A stretch of 64,000 bases of DNA from Streptomyces griseus (GCA_945884695.1 CAMCYO010000005.1:46679-110678), one strand, 5' to 3'. Numbered from the stretch's first letter, positions 38,691 through 46,964 are shown. A program made the numbers and translations. The notes: generated by a model not told the origin, from the letters alone.

Positions 38691-38778
38691 GACCCCCCGC
38701 GCACCCATTAGAGCGCACCTACCCTTGCTGCCTTCCAGCCCTGGGGGAGTTCAGCACGGTAATGCCGCGCGAGGGATC
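38691..38778 (-). ncRNA. ffs: Signal recognition particle RNA (4.5S-type)
   Basis: On the minus strand the segment CTGAACTCCCCCAGGGC, followed by GGAAGGCAGCAAGGGTA, is the conserved SRP helix 8 apical loop that binds Ffh. The ends pair as a 12-base stem (GATCCCTCGCGC with GCGCGGGGGGTC, allowing G-U). The 88-base core is given; the true ends may extend a few bases, and TCCTTTTATA follows the 3' end. Located just upstream of dnaX. Confidence 0.92.
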
Positions 38779-38820
38779 TGGGTCTAAGCATAGTTAGCAC
38801 ACCGATAGAGTGCTCCCCTT

Positions 38821-38908
38821 GGAGGATTCGCATAGCGGCCGAGTGCGCACGCTTGGAAAGCGTGTGTAGGGCAACCTACCGAGGGTTCAAATCCCTCATC
38901 CTCCGCCA
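38821..38908 (+). tRNA. tRNA-Ser (GGA)
   Basis: Class II tRNA with acceptor GGAGGAT/ATCCTCC, anticodon loop TTGGAAA (GGA), a long variable arm GTAGGGCAACCTAC, T-arm GAGGGTTCAAATCCCTC, discriminator G and an encoded CCA. Its last 20 bases reappear twice downstream, so it looks like the anchor of an integration site. Confidence 0.95.
38889..38908 (+). repeat. Candidate attachment-site core, copy 1 (3' end of tRNA-Ser)
   Basis: The bases from the T-loop to CCA of tRNA-Ser, AAATCCCTCATCCTCCGCCA, recur at 39850-39867 (first 18 bases) and 41144-41163 (all 20). Tyrosine integrases typically use tRNA 3' ends in this way. Confidence 0.75.
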
Positions 38909-38969
38909 GATGTATTCCTTTAACCTTAACTGCTGTGGATTTAACATATGGGAAGGAGTGTTTGATTAA

Positions 38970-39245
38970 ATGGCCGAGGCCGACCCAAATGACAAGTCAA
39001 TCATGAGCTTCACGGTGCGTCACCATAGATTCGACGCAGAAACAAATCACTTCCGATGGTTCGACTTAAAGACTTTCGACACCGAAGCCGAAATGGTTCA
39101 ACTTATGAATGAAATCTTCGAAGATATTGAGCGGCGCCGGCTAATTGGCCAAGCTAGCCCAAAGGAACAAGTAGCGGGAAGTCACAATGAGCCTATCCCA
39201 GTGCTGAAAACTCAGAGTGGATCGGCTTACTCAGAAATTCAGTAG
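38970..39245 (+). CDS. Small soluble protein of unknown function
   Basis: 91 residues, mixed charged, without signal peptide or membrane helix. Two aromatic strands (SFTVRHHRFD and HFRWFDLKTFD) are followed by a helix (EMVQLMNEIFEDIERRRLIG), then a polar tail. Start ATG 38970 has GGAAGGAG upstream. No family is recognised. First gene after tRNA-Ser, inside the first repeat-bounded cassette, so likely accessory. Confidence 0.6.
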   Translation: MAEADPNDKSIMSFTVRHHRFDAETNHFRWFDLKTFDTEAEMVQLMNEIFEDIERRRLIGQASPKEQVAGSHNEPIPVLKTQSGSAYSEIQ

Positions 39246-39297
39246 TTATCTGTGGATAAGTTTATTCAAACTTTCAAAATTTGAATGACCATGGGGG

Positions 39298-39783
39298 ATG
39301 AAATCAAACCCATATTTTAGCAATGCCCTAGTGGTTGCAATATTAATTATCTCATCTATAAATACCCCAAGTTATTCTGCAACTCTTTCTTCAGTACTAA
39401 GGTCGCCTAAAGCAATCTGTCGCATTGAGGTTGGTGATGCTCATATTTCAACATCGATTTTGAAACATCAAGGAGTTCATGTAGTAAAAGTAAATGCAAG
39501 TTCGATTTGTAATGTCCTACAGAGTCAAGTAACGATGACTCTAGAGATCTATAAAATTGGGGAATTTTCAAACTACTTTTTGCATCGAGTAGAAACAAAT
39601 CCTGCTTTGCCAAGTTCAAGTGGGCTAATTATAAAAATCCAGGATGCAAAAGTTGAGTGCGTTAATTCGACCCCAAGCTCATATTATGGAATTGTCTACG
39701 CTAAGGCGTTAATTCAAGGTAAATGGCATTATGCGGGCAGAACTCGCAGTGTGCGCATTCGTAAATTAAATTGCGGGAATTAA
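39298..39783 (+). CDS. Secreted protein of unknown function
   Basis: 161 residues with a signal peptide (NALVVAILIISSI, cleavage near PSYSA at residue 28). The mature part is predicted beta-rich and has four cysteines (about 42, 71, 127 and 159) that could form two disulfides. No motif is recognised. The ribosome-binding site is poor (a G-run touching the ATG). AT-rich and lying in the first cassette between tRNA-Ser and the 39825-39867 repeat. Confidence 0.6.
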   Translation: MKSNPYFSNALVVAILIISSINTPSYSATLSSVLRSPKAICRIEVGDAHISTSILKHQGVHVVKVNASSICNVLQSQVTMTLEIYKIGEFSNYFLHRVETNPALPSSSGLIIKIQDAKVECVNSTPSSYYGIVYAKALIQGKWHYAGRTRSVRIRKLNCGN

Positions 39784-39824
39784 GAACGTTAATTCTTCTT
39801 TCAACCACAATTACCCGAAAATCC

Positions 39825-39867
39825 GGGAATTACCCAGGTTGAAGAGGATAAATCCCTCATCCTCCGC
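39825..39867 (+). repeat. Candidate attachment site, copy 2
   Basis: A 43-base segment, GGGAATTACCCAGG onward, ending in AAATCCCTCATCCTCCGC. Forty of 43 bases match 41119-41161, and its last 18 match the tRNA-Ser 3' end. The 25-base extension is not in the tRNA, so copies 2 and 3 share mobile-element-derived sequence. Confidence 0.75.
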
Positions 39868-39874
39868 TGGTGCT

Positions 39875-41065
39875 TTAGTTATGCGCTGGAGGTGCCGGTG
39901 GGATTAAAGCTGGTCTATTTCCTTGAGGAATCTTTAAGTAGTCATACCACTCTGTATAGAAGTCTTCTCGGCTAATTCCAAAAGCGGACTTAAATGCTGA
40001 AGTCCAATCATTTGAAACTCCATATAAGGATACAAACTTGAATAGAGCATCCAATCCACCGTGTCTTGCGGCAAGAAGCTCAACGCCATAGAAGTTTTGG
40101 CTCGACACACAGCCTCCACCCCAATTTCTATCTTTTGATTCAAAATCTTGAAGAGTTTTCGCACATAGGGCTTTTGGGAAACTTTCAATCATGCTTGATG
40201 ATACAAAAAAATCAAAATAAGACTTTTTCTGTGCATTTGAATCTGAAATAGCGAGAGCCGCAAATAACTGTACAAATCCCTCCCTAACCCAAGCAGGAAT
40301 TTGATTCTTAGTTCCATCATAATTAATAGACCCATATTGAGCTTGTAGTTCATACATCGTCGCTACATCATGAACCACCATGTAGTTTAAGGTATTTATT
40401 TGCAAAGGAGTCAAAGTTTTTCCAATAAATTTTTCGCCCTGTGTTGCGTTTAAAACAAAGTATCCATATCCCAGGTTTACGTGACCGCAATAAATACCAA
40501 GAGGTTGCTCTGGAACCGATCTTCCACATGCTATTGGTCTTCCAGTTGCTGCTAGCCACTCTTCGGTATCACCAAAAACTGCAATGGGTTCTTGAAGAAG
40601 TGAATATCCATTAGCAGTAAAAGTTGAAATAAGTAGATCTGCTGCCTTACTCGCCCCGCCCCATGCTGAGTCATAGCCAGGCTGAACAATTAGCTTTATA
40701 GGAGTAAAAGTGTTGCTGCTTTTGCTTCTCCATAGTTTCCAATTGGATTCTATTTGAGAAATAACTAAATCGTGGCCACTTAGTTGAGCAGTAGGTGAGT
40801 TAGTTGGCTTTGGTGACTGAACTATGACGCCATTGTTCCATTGCAATTTCTTGCCAACTTTGACACAAGTGAATTTTTTTCCAGAAAGGAGAGTTATTTG
40901 TCCGGTCTTAGAGCATGTTGTTCCTGTTTTAACGGCCGAAATACCAGCCTTCACACTTAACATTGTAAAACCAACTGAAAGGCTTATAACTATAGCCAAA
41001 CCTTTTTGTGGGTTCATTCTCATAGCCGAACTGTAGGACTCGCTTCGCCTCTTCGCCAGATTCAC
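39875..41065 (-). CDS. Secreted protein with a degenerate gluzincin-like domain
   Basis: 396 residues; N-terminal signal or anchor at about 22-42 (GLAIVISLSVGFTMLSV), then a small two-cysteine module (TTCSKTGQITLLSGKKFTC, about 49-67) seen in other actinobacterial exported proteins, a Pro/Ser linker, and a main domain to the end. At about 230-270 the sequence NYMVVHDVATMY and then PAWVREGFVQLF resembles the HExxH helix and downstream E-G helix of M1/gluzincin-like peptidases, but the first has HDVAT, so zinc catalysis is doubtful. GTG 41065 or ATG 41023 could be the start; neither has a good ribosome-binding site. It lies between attachment copies 2 and 3. Confidence 0.6.
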   Translation of the reverse strand: MNLAKRRSESYSSAMRMNPQKGLAIVISLSVGFTMLSVKAGISAVKTGTTCSKTGQITLLSGKKFTCVKVGKKLQWNNGVIVQSPKPTNSPTAQLSGHDLVISQIESNWKLWRSKSSNTFTPIKLIVQPGYDSAWGGASKAADLLISTFTANGYSLLQEPIAVFGDTEEWLAATGRPIACGRSVPEQPLGIYCGHVNLGYGYFVLNATQGEKFIGKTLTPLQINTLNYMVVHDVATMYELQAQYGSINYDGTKNQIPAWVREGFVQLFAALAISDSNAQKKSYFDFFVSSSMIESFPKALCAKTLQDFESKDRNWGGGCVSSQNFYGVELLAARHGGLDALFKFVSLYGVSNDWTSAFKSAFGISREDFYTEWYDYLKIPQGNRPALIPPAPPAHN

Positions 41066-41118
41066 TAACTTAAAAGAAATGCTGGATTTCTATTTATGGC
41101 CCATTTATCTAAAAAATG

Positions 41119-41163
41119 GGGAATTACCCAGGCTGAAGAGAAAAAATCCCTCATCCTCCGCCA
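41119..41163 (+). repeat. Candidate attachment site, copy 3
   Basis: Near copy of 39825-39867 (40 of 43 bases), extended by CA so that its last 20 bases equal the tRNA-Ser 3' end including CCA. It marks the far end of the second cassette. Confidence 0.75.
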
Positions 41164-41201
41164 CGTTCTAACTTGCCTGGAACTAGTGCCTCATTTACGA
41201 G

Positions 41202-41220
41202 TGATACCACAGTGGTATCA
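41202..41220. promoter_or_regulatory. Palindromic operator of the toxin-antitoxin pair
   Basis: A perfect palindrome with nine-base arms, TGATACCAC and GTGGTATCA, around a single A, ending seven bases before the antitoxin ATG at 41228. Ribbon-helix-helix antitoxins bind such sites to repress their own operon. Confidence 0.75.
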
Positions 41221-41227
41221 TTTTCTT

Positions 41228-41425
41228 ATGGCTATGACTCTAAGACTTTCTGAGAAACAAAGTGCCGCCCTTAAGAAGGTCGCGGAAAACGAAGGCGTAT
41301 CTATGCATGAAATTGCGCTTACAGCTATCGATGAATATATATCCAAGCGACAACTTCGCTTGAAAGATGCAATCTCTAGAATCGCTGTCGAGGATAAGGA
41401 ATTACTGGATCGTTTGGCTAAGTAA
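41228..41425 (+). CDS. Ribbon-helix-helix antitoxin
   Basis: 65 residues beginning MAMTLRLSEKQSAALKKVAENEG, the N-terminal strand and first helix of RHH (Arc/MetJ/CopG-type) antitoxins, then the helix MHEIALTAIDEYI. The C-terminal part (residues 43-65, acid-rich with EDKELLDRL) would cover the toxin. Start 41228 is chosen because the longer frame from 41096 crosses the attachment site. The stop shares one base with the toxin start (TAATG). Confidence 0.82.
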   Translation: MAMTLRLSEKQSAALKKVAENEGVSMHEIALTAIDEYISKRQLRLKDAISRIAVEDKELLDRLAK

Positions 41426-41814
41426 TGGCCGCAATCGATTTCCTAGATATTCACGATCTTTTAGAAATAGGTAAGTCCCTTATTCCTGATTTTCAAGTAA
41501 GGGATATTGGACTCTTACAAGCTGCCGCTGCAAGACCGCAAACATCTGTTTATGGTAGCTCCGCATATGAAAGTTTTGAATTCAAAGCTGCAGCATTGAT
41601 GCACTCACTTGCTCGCAATCATCCATTGGTTGACGGAAATAAGAGGTTGGCGTGGGCCGCAACAAGAACTTTTTGTTTACTAAACAACTATGACATCTTT
41701 AATGATGTGGATTCTGCGGAAAGAATTGTAATTGGGGTTGCGACCGGTGAATTAGATGTTCCGGAAATTGCCGCGGGTTTAGATATCCGCAAGGTGAAGA
41801 ACAAGTCCAAGTGA
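41425..41814 (+). CDS. Doc-type Fic-domain toxin
   Basis: 129 residues, the length of Doc (death on curing). The Fic motif is HPLVDGNKRLA at about residues 72-82, with the catalytic His, GNKR phosphate-binding residues and the preceding helix AALMHSLARN. Doc toxins phosphorylate EF-Tu and stop translation, unlike AMP-transferring Fic enzymes. In the H-x-F-x-D-G-N-K-R pattern the usual Phe is Leu (HPLVDGNKR). An N-terminal FLDIHDLLEIG segment matches the family opening. Co-translated with the RHH antitoxin and next to the attachment repeats. Confidence 0.87.
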   Translation: MAAIDFLDIHDLLEIGKSLIPDFQVRDIGLLQAAAARPQTSVYGSSAYESFEFKAAALMHSLARNHPLVDGNKRLAWAATRTFCLLNNYDIFNDVDSAERIVIGVATGELDVPEIAAGLDIRKVKNKSK

Positions 41815-41826
41815 ATGGCTAATTAA

Positions 41827-42021
41827 TTCTTTGTTTCAGAAGATGGAACCAATGGATTGGCCTATTCGATTCAAGGCGATCGCTACATTTGCAACGCAAA
41901 TCCACAATCGCTGCTCGGCGAAAGTTTTTCAATAGAGGCCCCAATACCCGATACCCAAGAAAAGCAAATAGAGACCTTGATCGAACTTTTCGCTCAAAGT
42001 GAAGCTGGTTTGATTAACTAA
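41827..42021 (+). pseudogene. Possible 3' remnant of a gene
   Basis: An open frame of 64 codons without a plausible start codon or ribosome-binding site. Its translation has ordinary protein composition (for example LAYSIQGDRYICNANPQ and EKQIETLIELFAQSE) and ends at TAA 42021, overlapping the dehydrogenase stop by four bases. It looks like the end of a gene whose front was lost when the adjacent accessory DNA arrived. No family is recognised. Confidence 0.4.
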
Positions 42022-43436
42022 ATCTCTACCCCAATGTATTTGGTCTCTAAGAACTCATGAATTCCATCAAATCCGCCTTCGCGACCAAGACCACTTTGTT
42101 TCACTCCACCAAATGGCGCAGCTGGATCTGAAATAACTCCGCGGTTAATGGCAACCATCCCGGCTTCTAACGCTTCTGCTGTGCGAATTGCTCGTTGAAG
42201 ATCACCAGAAAAAACGTAACTAATTAATCCGTATTCAGTGTCATTGGCTAGCGCAATTGCTTCGGCATCAGTATCAAAAACTACAACGGGGGCAACTGGG
42301 CCAAAGATTTCGTGCTTCAAAATTTCATTATCTTTCTCGCAAGTAAGGACTGTTGCTGGATAGAAAGCACCAGGACCCTCAGGGGTTTTGCCACCGATAG
42401 ATACTTTTGCGCCACCTTTAACTGCAGTATCAACTAATTCTGCGATCTTGTTGCGCTCCTTAAGGGAAACACTTGCCCCAAGGTTTACGCCAGTTGACAT
42501 GCCAGGGCCCATAACAAGTGCCGACATTGCTTTCGTGAATTCTGCAGTGAATTTTTCAGCTATTGGACGTTGAACATATATGCGATTTGCTGCGGTGCAA
42601 GCAGCGCCACCATTGCGCATCTTTGCTGCCATTACCGCTTGAACAGCAAGAGTCACATCAGAATCTCCGAAAACAATAAATGGTGCATTTCCGCCGAGCT
42701 CCATAGAACAGCGAATCACACAATCTGATGCTTCGCGCAAAAGTATGCGCCCCACTTCTGTTGATCCAGTGAAGGATAAGTTCTTAACTCGTGGGTCATG
42801 AAGTATTTTGCTAATCATTGGACCAACAGATACTGGCAGAATTAAATTGACAACACCTTTAGGCACTCCTGCACGCTCAAGTACATCAACAATTGCCATT
42901 GCGGTAAGTGGTGTTTCACCTGCCGGCTTCAAAATTACCGTGCAACCTGCAGCGAGCGCTGGACCGATTTTGCGAGTGGCCATAGCGGCAGGAAAGTTCC
43001 ATGGCGTGATAAGAAGTGAAACACCAATGGGTTGATGTGTAACCAAAATACGTTTATCGCCGCTTGGGGACTTACGGAAATCACCCGGCACGCGCACTGC
43101 TTCTTCTGCAAACCAGCGGAAGAATTCCGCAGCGTAAGTAACTTCTCCTTTAGCGTCGGCAAATACTTTTCCGTTCTCGCGAGAAACCAGAGTTGCTATT
43201 GCATCGCTTTCAGCGATGATCATTTCGTAGGCTTTGCGCAAAATTTCACTTCTAAAACGTGGAGAGGTTTTCGACCATTCAGGAAGTGCGTTATGAGCCG
43301 CTGTTATTGCTGCTTCGCACTCGGCTTCCCCTGCTAGTGCTACTTCGGCAATAACAGATGCATCACTTGGGTCATATACGGGTGTGGTCGAAATTCCATC
43401 AACCCACGCACCATTTATATATAGCTTTGAGCGCAT
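42018..43436 (-). CDS. gabD: Succinate-semialdehyde dehydrogenase-type ALDH
   Basis: 472 residues of the aldehyde dehydrogenase superfamily: NAD-binding FTGSTEVGR, the catalytic Glu in MELGGNAPF, and the nucleophile in GGAACTAANR. Overall pattern (ITPWNFPAAMATRKIGPALAAG, VKQSGLGREGG near the end) is that of GabD-like succinate-semialdehyde dehydrogenases, but no gabT is adjacent, so the aldehyde is inferred. ATG 43436 starts the conserved LYINGAWVDG region; the frame is open to 43490 but that part overlaps the divergent permease's upstream region. Confidence 0.85.
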   Translation of the reverse strand: MRSKLYINGAWVDGISTTPVYDPSDASVIAEVALAGEAECEAAITAAHNALPEWSKTSPRFRSEILRKAYEMIIAESDAIATLVSRENGKVFADAKGEVTYAAEFFRWFAEEAVRVPGDFRKSPSGDKRILVTHQPIGVSLLITPWNFPAAMATRKIGPALAAGCTVILKPAGETPLTAMAIVDVLERAGVPKGVVNLILPVSVGPMISKILHDPRVKNLSFTGSTEVGRILLREASDCVIRCSMELGGNAPFIVFGDSDVTLAVQAVMAAKMRNGGAACTAANRIYVQRPIAEKFTAEFTKAMSALVMGPGMSTGVNLGASVSLKERNKIAELVDTAVKGGAKVSIGGKTPEGPGAFYPATVLTCEKDNEILKHEIFGPVAPVVVFDTDAEAIALANDTEYGLISYVFSGDLQRAIRTAEALEAGMVAINRGVISDPAAPFGGVKQSGLGREGGFDGIHEFLETKYIGVEI

Positions 43437-43503
43437 TAGGTGAGCATACGCTCTAAGATGGTGAGAGTGAAAAGCGTTTGTCACGCGCAACAGGGGAGAA
43501 TCC

Positions 43504-45840
43504 GTGCCTAAGTCTTGGACTGATGGCGCTCCAACGCCAGGGGTGCTTCAAGATCACGCACATTTAAAAGACCCTTTTTCTTACAGAATCAAACGCAGGC
43601 TTTTGGGTAACCCGCTTAACCGACATTCTTTAGGTCACCAACGATTAAGTAAGAGATATGCGCTCGGGATACTTTCCAGTGACTGCATTTCATCATCGGC
43701 TTACGGTAGTGAGCAGATACTCATTGCATTGCTACCGGCTTTTGGATTGGCCTCTTTTGCGCTCATGATGCCAATGACTGCGGTCATTATTGGAATTCTT
43801 ATCATCGTTACATTGAATTATCGAAATGTAATTTCTGTATACACCAAAACTGGTGGTGCTTACATTGTGGCCCGAGATAACTTTGGTCCTACTACTTCTG
43901 TTGTAGCTGCAGTTGCGTTAATGCTCGATTATATCGTGACAGTTGCAATTCAATCAGCAGCTGGTGTTGCGGCAATTATTTCAACTTTTCCTTCTTTGCA
44001 CCCAGGCAAAATTTACATGACACTTGCTGTCATTCTTTTACTCACATATGGAAACTTGCGCGGAGTTAAAGAGGCTGGAAAATCTTTTGCATTACCTACA
44101 TATCTTTTCGTTGGGTCCATGGCAGTTGTCTTTGTAACTGGACTTTATCGAGTTTTTACTAACAATCTGCCTCAACTAGACACAGATCTTCCCGGAGCTA
44201 TTGCATTGGGTGAAGCACAAGGCTTACTTACCTTTAGCGCAATCTTTATCCTGCTCCGTGCATTTGCTAACGGTGGATCCTCGCTAACGGGCCTTGAAGC
44301 AATATCGGATGGTGTTGCACTTTTTAAAACACCAGAGGCCGTAAATGCTAAACGTACGCTCGTTGTGATGAGTTCGATTCTGGGAACTTTAGTTATTGGA
44401 GTTTCTTGGTTTGCACAGCGGATCCATGCAATGCCATACGAGTCAGGCACACCAACGGTAATCTCACAGATTGCAAAAGTTGCCTTGGGTGACGGAACAA
44501 CTGGAAAAATATTCTTTATCTTTGTGCAAGCTGCCACAATGCTCATTCTTTTTGCCGGCGCAAATACAGTGTATAGCGCTTTCCCTATACTTTGTAATTT
44601 TGTAGCTAACGACGGTTATCTTCCACACCAACTTAGTAAACGAGGACACCGGCTAACTTTCTCTAACGGAATTATTTTTCTTGCAGGTTCTGCCATGTTA
44701 TTGGTGCTCTTCACTCGTGCATCGGTTGATCACTTAGTAGCCTTTTATGCGATCGGTGTATTCACTGGTTTTACGCTAGCAGGATTCGGAATGGCAAAAC
44801 ATGCGTACGTTCACCGAACTGGTGCTTGGAAAATCAGAATGGCCATTAATGCACTCGCTGGTTCTGTCTCTGTGATAGTTGTAATTGTTTTTGCCATAGT
44901 TAAATTTAGTGAGGGTGCCTGGATAATTTTAGTAATTGCACCTATTGCAATAGTCTCTCTTTTGAGGCTAAACCGTCAATACCGCAACGAGCAAGCAGTG
45001 CTAAATCTAAAATCCACAGCATCACGTGCAACATCTATAGGTCGCCATGATGTAACAATTTTGGTAGATAGTGTGGATGTGGCAACTATTGGAGCTGTTC
45101 GCTATGCCCGTAGTTTGAAACCGCATTCACTTACAGCAGTGCACTTTGTAATTGACGATAAGCGGGCTGACAATATTAAGGATCTTTGGGCAAACACTCA
45201 TGCACTCGATGATGTGATGCTCGAACTTATAGATTGCCCAGATCGTCGCTTAGCAAATGCAGCTGTTGACTATGCAATTCGCACAACAACTGCACCCGAT
45301 GTGGAGTTAACACTGCTTTTGCCTCGTCGATCTTATGCACCAGTACTCGGAAAATTGCTACATGATCAAACAGCTGAAGACATCGCCCGCCCAATTTCAC
45401 AATTACCACGTGTAGTTGCAACAATTGTTCCATTTGATGTTGCAAAGATTATTTCTGGGAAATCAGTTATGGCTCCAATTCAAGTACCTGAAGAAATTAT
45501 GAGCGTTCCAAAGGTTCAGCCCTCCAAAGTATTGATTCCTAAGAACTCTGATCCAGTAAGCCACTACGCAGAAAATATGATTCCGATTGGTTCTATCCTT
45601 TGGCGAAATCGCGCCCATGTTCAAGGTCGCGTCACATCTATCCGGGCAGCCGCACAAGGTTCAGCCCCAACTGTTGAAGTAGAAATTTGGGATGAAACCG
45701 GTGGGGTGACGCTGCAATTCTTAGGGCGCCGAGAAATTGCTGGACTTGATGTTGGCTCACAACTTCGTGCAGAAGGAATGGTTGGCGAAGCAGATGGATC
45801 GCTAACAATTCTTAATCCTTCGTATGAGATTGTTATTTAA
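43504..45840 (+). CDS. APC-family permease with fused OB-fold domain
   Basis: 778 residues in three parts. Residues about 40-495 are an amino acid-polyamine-organocation transporter with about 12 helices, starting SSDCISSSAYGSEQIL and including YTKTGGAYIVARDN. Residues about 500-660 are a soluble alpha-beta domain (VTILVDSVDVATIGAV onward), resembling a universal-stress-protein fold. Residues about 700-778 match the OB-fold nucleic-acid-binding proteins that many actinobacteria encode as separate small proteins: RVTSI, then WDETGGVTLQFLGRREIAGL and ILNPSYEIV. GTG start at 43504 with GGGGAG upstream. Substrate unknown, perhaps an amino acid or polyamine; the OB part is expected in the cytosol. 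Confidence 0.85.
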   Translation: MPKSWTDGAPTPGVLQDHAHLKDPFSYRIKRRLLGNPLNRHSLGHQRLSKRYALGILSSDCISSSAYGSEQILIALLPAFGLASFALMMPMTAVIIGILIIVTLNYRNVISVYTKTGGAYIVARDNFGPTTSVVAAVALMLDYIVTVAIQSAAGVAAIISTFPSLHPGKIYMTLAVILLLTYGNLRGVKEAGKSFALPTYLFVGSMAVVFVTGLYRVFTNNLPQLDTDLPGAIALGEAQGLLTFSAIFILLRAFANGGSSLTGLEAISDGVALFKTPEAVNAKRTLVVMSSILGTLVIGVSWFAQRIHAMPYESGTPTVISQIAKVALGDGTTGKIFFIFVQAATMLILFAGANTVYSAFPILCNFVANDGYLPHQLSKRGHRLTFSNGIIFLAGSAMLLVLFTRASVDHLVAFYAIGVFTGFTLAGFGMAKHAYVHRTGAWKIRMAINALAGSVSVIVVIVFAIVKFSEGAWIILVIAPIAIVSLLRLNRQYRNEQAVLNLKSTASRATSIGRHDVTILVDSVDVATIGAVRYARSLKPHSLTAVHFVIDDKRADNIKDLWANTHALDDVMLELIDCPDRRLANAAVDYAIRTTTAPDVELTLLLPRRSYAPVLGKLLHDQTAEDIARPISQLPRVVATIVPFDVAKIISGKSVMAPIQVPEEIMSVPKVQPSKVLIPKNSDPVSHYAENMIPIGSILWRNRAHVQGRVTSIRAAAQGSAPTVEVEIWDETGGVTLQFLGRREIAGLDVGSQLRAEGMVGEADGSLTILNPSYEIVI

Positions 45841-45849
45841 CTTTTAGAG

Positions 45850-45936
45850 CGGTGGCGGTGGGATTTGAACCCACGGTTGAGTTTCCCCAACACGCGCTTT
45901 CGAGGCGCGCTCCTTCGGCCGCTCGGACACGCCACC
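45850..45936 (-). tRNA. tRNA-Ser (CGA)
   Basis: Class II cloverleaf on the minus strand: acceptor GGTGGCG/CGCCACC, anticodon loop CTCGAAA (CGA), long variable arm TGTTGGGGAAACTCAA, T-arm GTGGGTTCAAATCCCAC, discriminator G; CCA not encoded. Confidence 0.95.
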
Positions 45937-45955
45937 AAAAGTCAGGATACAGCAA

Positions 45956-46411
45956 CTATTTTGCTTCACGCTCTTTCCTAAAAAATGAGGTAAGCAATTG
46001 CGCGCATTCAACTTCTAATACACCACTGGTAACTTCCATTTTGTGTAGCGCTCTTGGATCCCGTAAAACATCCCACACTGAGCCAACCGCACCAGCTTTT
46101 TTATCCCATGCCCCAAATACAAGGTGTGTGATTCTGGCTTGAGCAATTGCGCCTGCACACATAGCGCATGGCTCTAATGTGACTACAAGAGTATGAGAAT
46201 CTAAACGCCAATCTCCAATCTCTTTGGAGGCGTTACGGATTGCAACAATTTCAGCATGCGCACTCGGATCATTATGCAGTTCGCGCTCATTTGTTCCAGT
46301 AGCTATTACTTCACCTACTGAGTTTAAAATAACGGCGCCAACTGGCACATCGGTTTCGTTTGAATTCAATGCCAATTCAAGTGCAACTTTCATTGCCTCA
46401 GTTGAATTCAT
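45956..46411 (-). CDS. tadA: tRNA-specific adenosine deaminase
   Basis: Converts A34 to inosine in tRNA-Arg(ACG). Zinc deaminase motifs: HAE with His52 and catalytic Glu54, and PCAMC with Cys82 and Cys85. 151 residues; VPVGAVI (about 22-28) and the RITHLVFGAWDKKAGA segment are typical of TadA rather than cytidine deaminases. Nine bases after the partner gene. Confidence 0.95.
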   Translation of the reverse strand: MNSTEAMKVALELALNSNETDVPVGAVILNSVGEVIATGTNERELHNDPSAHAEIVAIRNASKEIGDWRLDSHTLVVTLEPCAMCAGAIAQARITHLVFGAWDKKAGAVGSVWDVLRDPRALHKMEVTSGVLEVECAQLLTSFFRKEREAK

Positions 46412-46420
46412 TGCACAATC

Positions 46421-46882
46421 TTACAGGTCAAGTAATTCCCGAAACTCTTGACCAAAACCAAGCCTGGTAGCAATTGCATCGAGCTGTTGGTCTGGAAATA
46501 ATTCAGCATCATCACATAGAGCAGAAATTTCCATGTGATTCATGCCTAGATCTGCCAACATATCAATGTGTCCAGTTGGAATTGGTTCGTCATCTTCTTC
46601 AGGAAAAGGAAGATCTGCTAACTCAACAAACTCTGCAGCAACTTCATAATCAAGTGCGCACGTAGCATCACTAAGCATCATGCTGATGTGCGCTCCAAGA
46701 ACTCTTACCAGCATAAAAAACTCTTCATCAATTGCAATGAGTGCTATTGCTCCACCGTTTGTTTGCTGACTTTTTAAGCGATCAATAATGGGGGCTAGGT
46801 CATGTGCATTGGGTAATTGAGCTAGCGTCCAGCGACCGTTTTCATGCCATGCAGCAACCGCAATATCAACTTCGTCGTTCAC
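46421..46882 (-). CDS. tRNA adenosine deaminase-associated protein
   Basis: 153 acidic residues. Starts with a strand pair (DIAVAAWHENGRWTLAQLP), has a central ALIAIDEEFFMLVRVLG and ends with helices LDAIATRLGFGQEF. It matches the actinobacterial family always encoded just before tadA. It may assist TadA or tRNA binding, but no function is proven. Confidence 0.85.
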   Translation of the reverse strand: MNDEVDIAVAAWHENGRWTLAQLPNAHDLAPIIDRLKSQQTNGGAIALIAIDEEFFMLVRVLGAHISMMLSDATCALDYEVAAEFVELADLPFPEEDDEPIPTGHIDMLADLGMNHMEISALCDDAELFPDQQLDAIATRLGFGQEFRELLDL

Positions 46883-46964
46883 GGTAGCCTCCTGACTTCC
46901 TCTGGCCTAGAGGTTGCATAGTGACACTCATTTCAAAGGAAAGAAAGACCTGTAAGGTAGGAAT

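Noticed and set aside
41096..41227. Longer antitoxin start at 41096
   Set aside because: It would translate the attachment repeat and operator; the RHH fold starts at 41228.
38909..41818. A complete prophage or integrative element beside tRNA-Ser
   Set aside because: No integrase, replication or structural gene is present; only repeat-bounded cassettes are supported.
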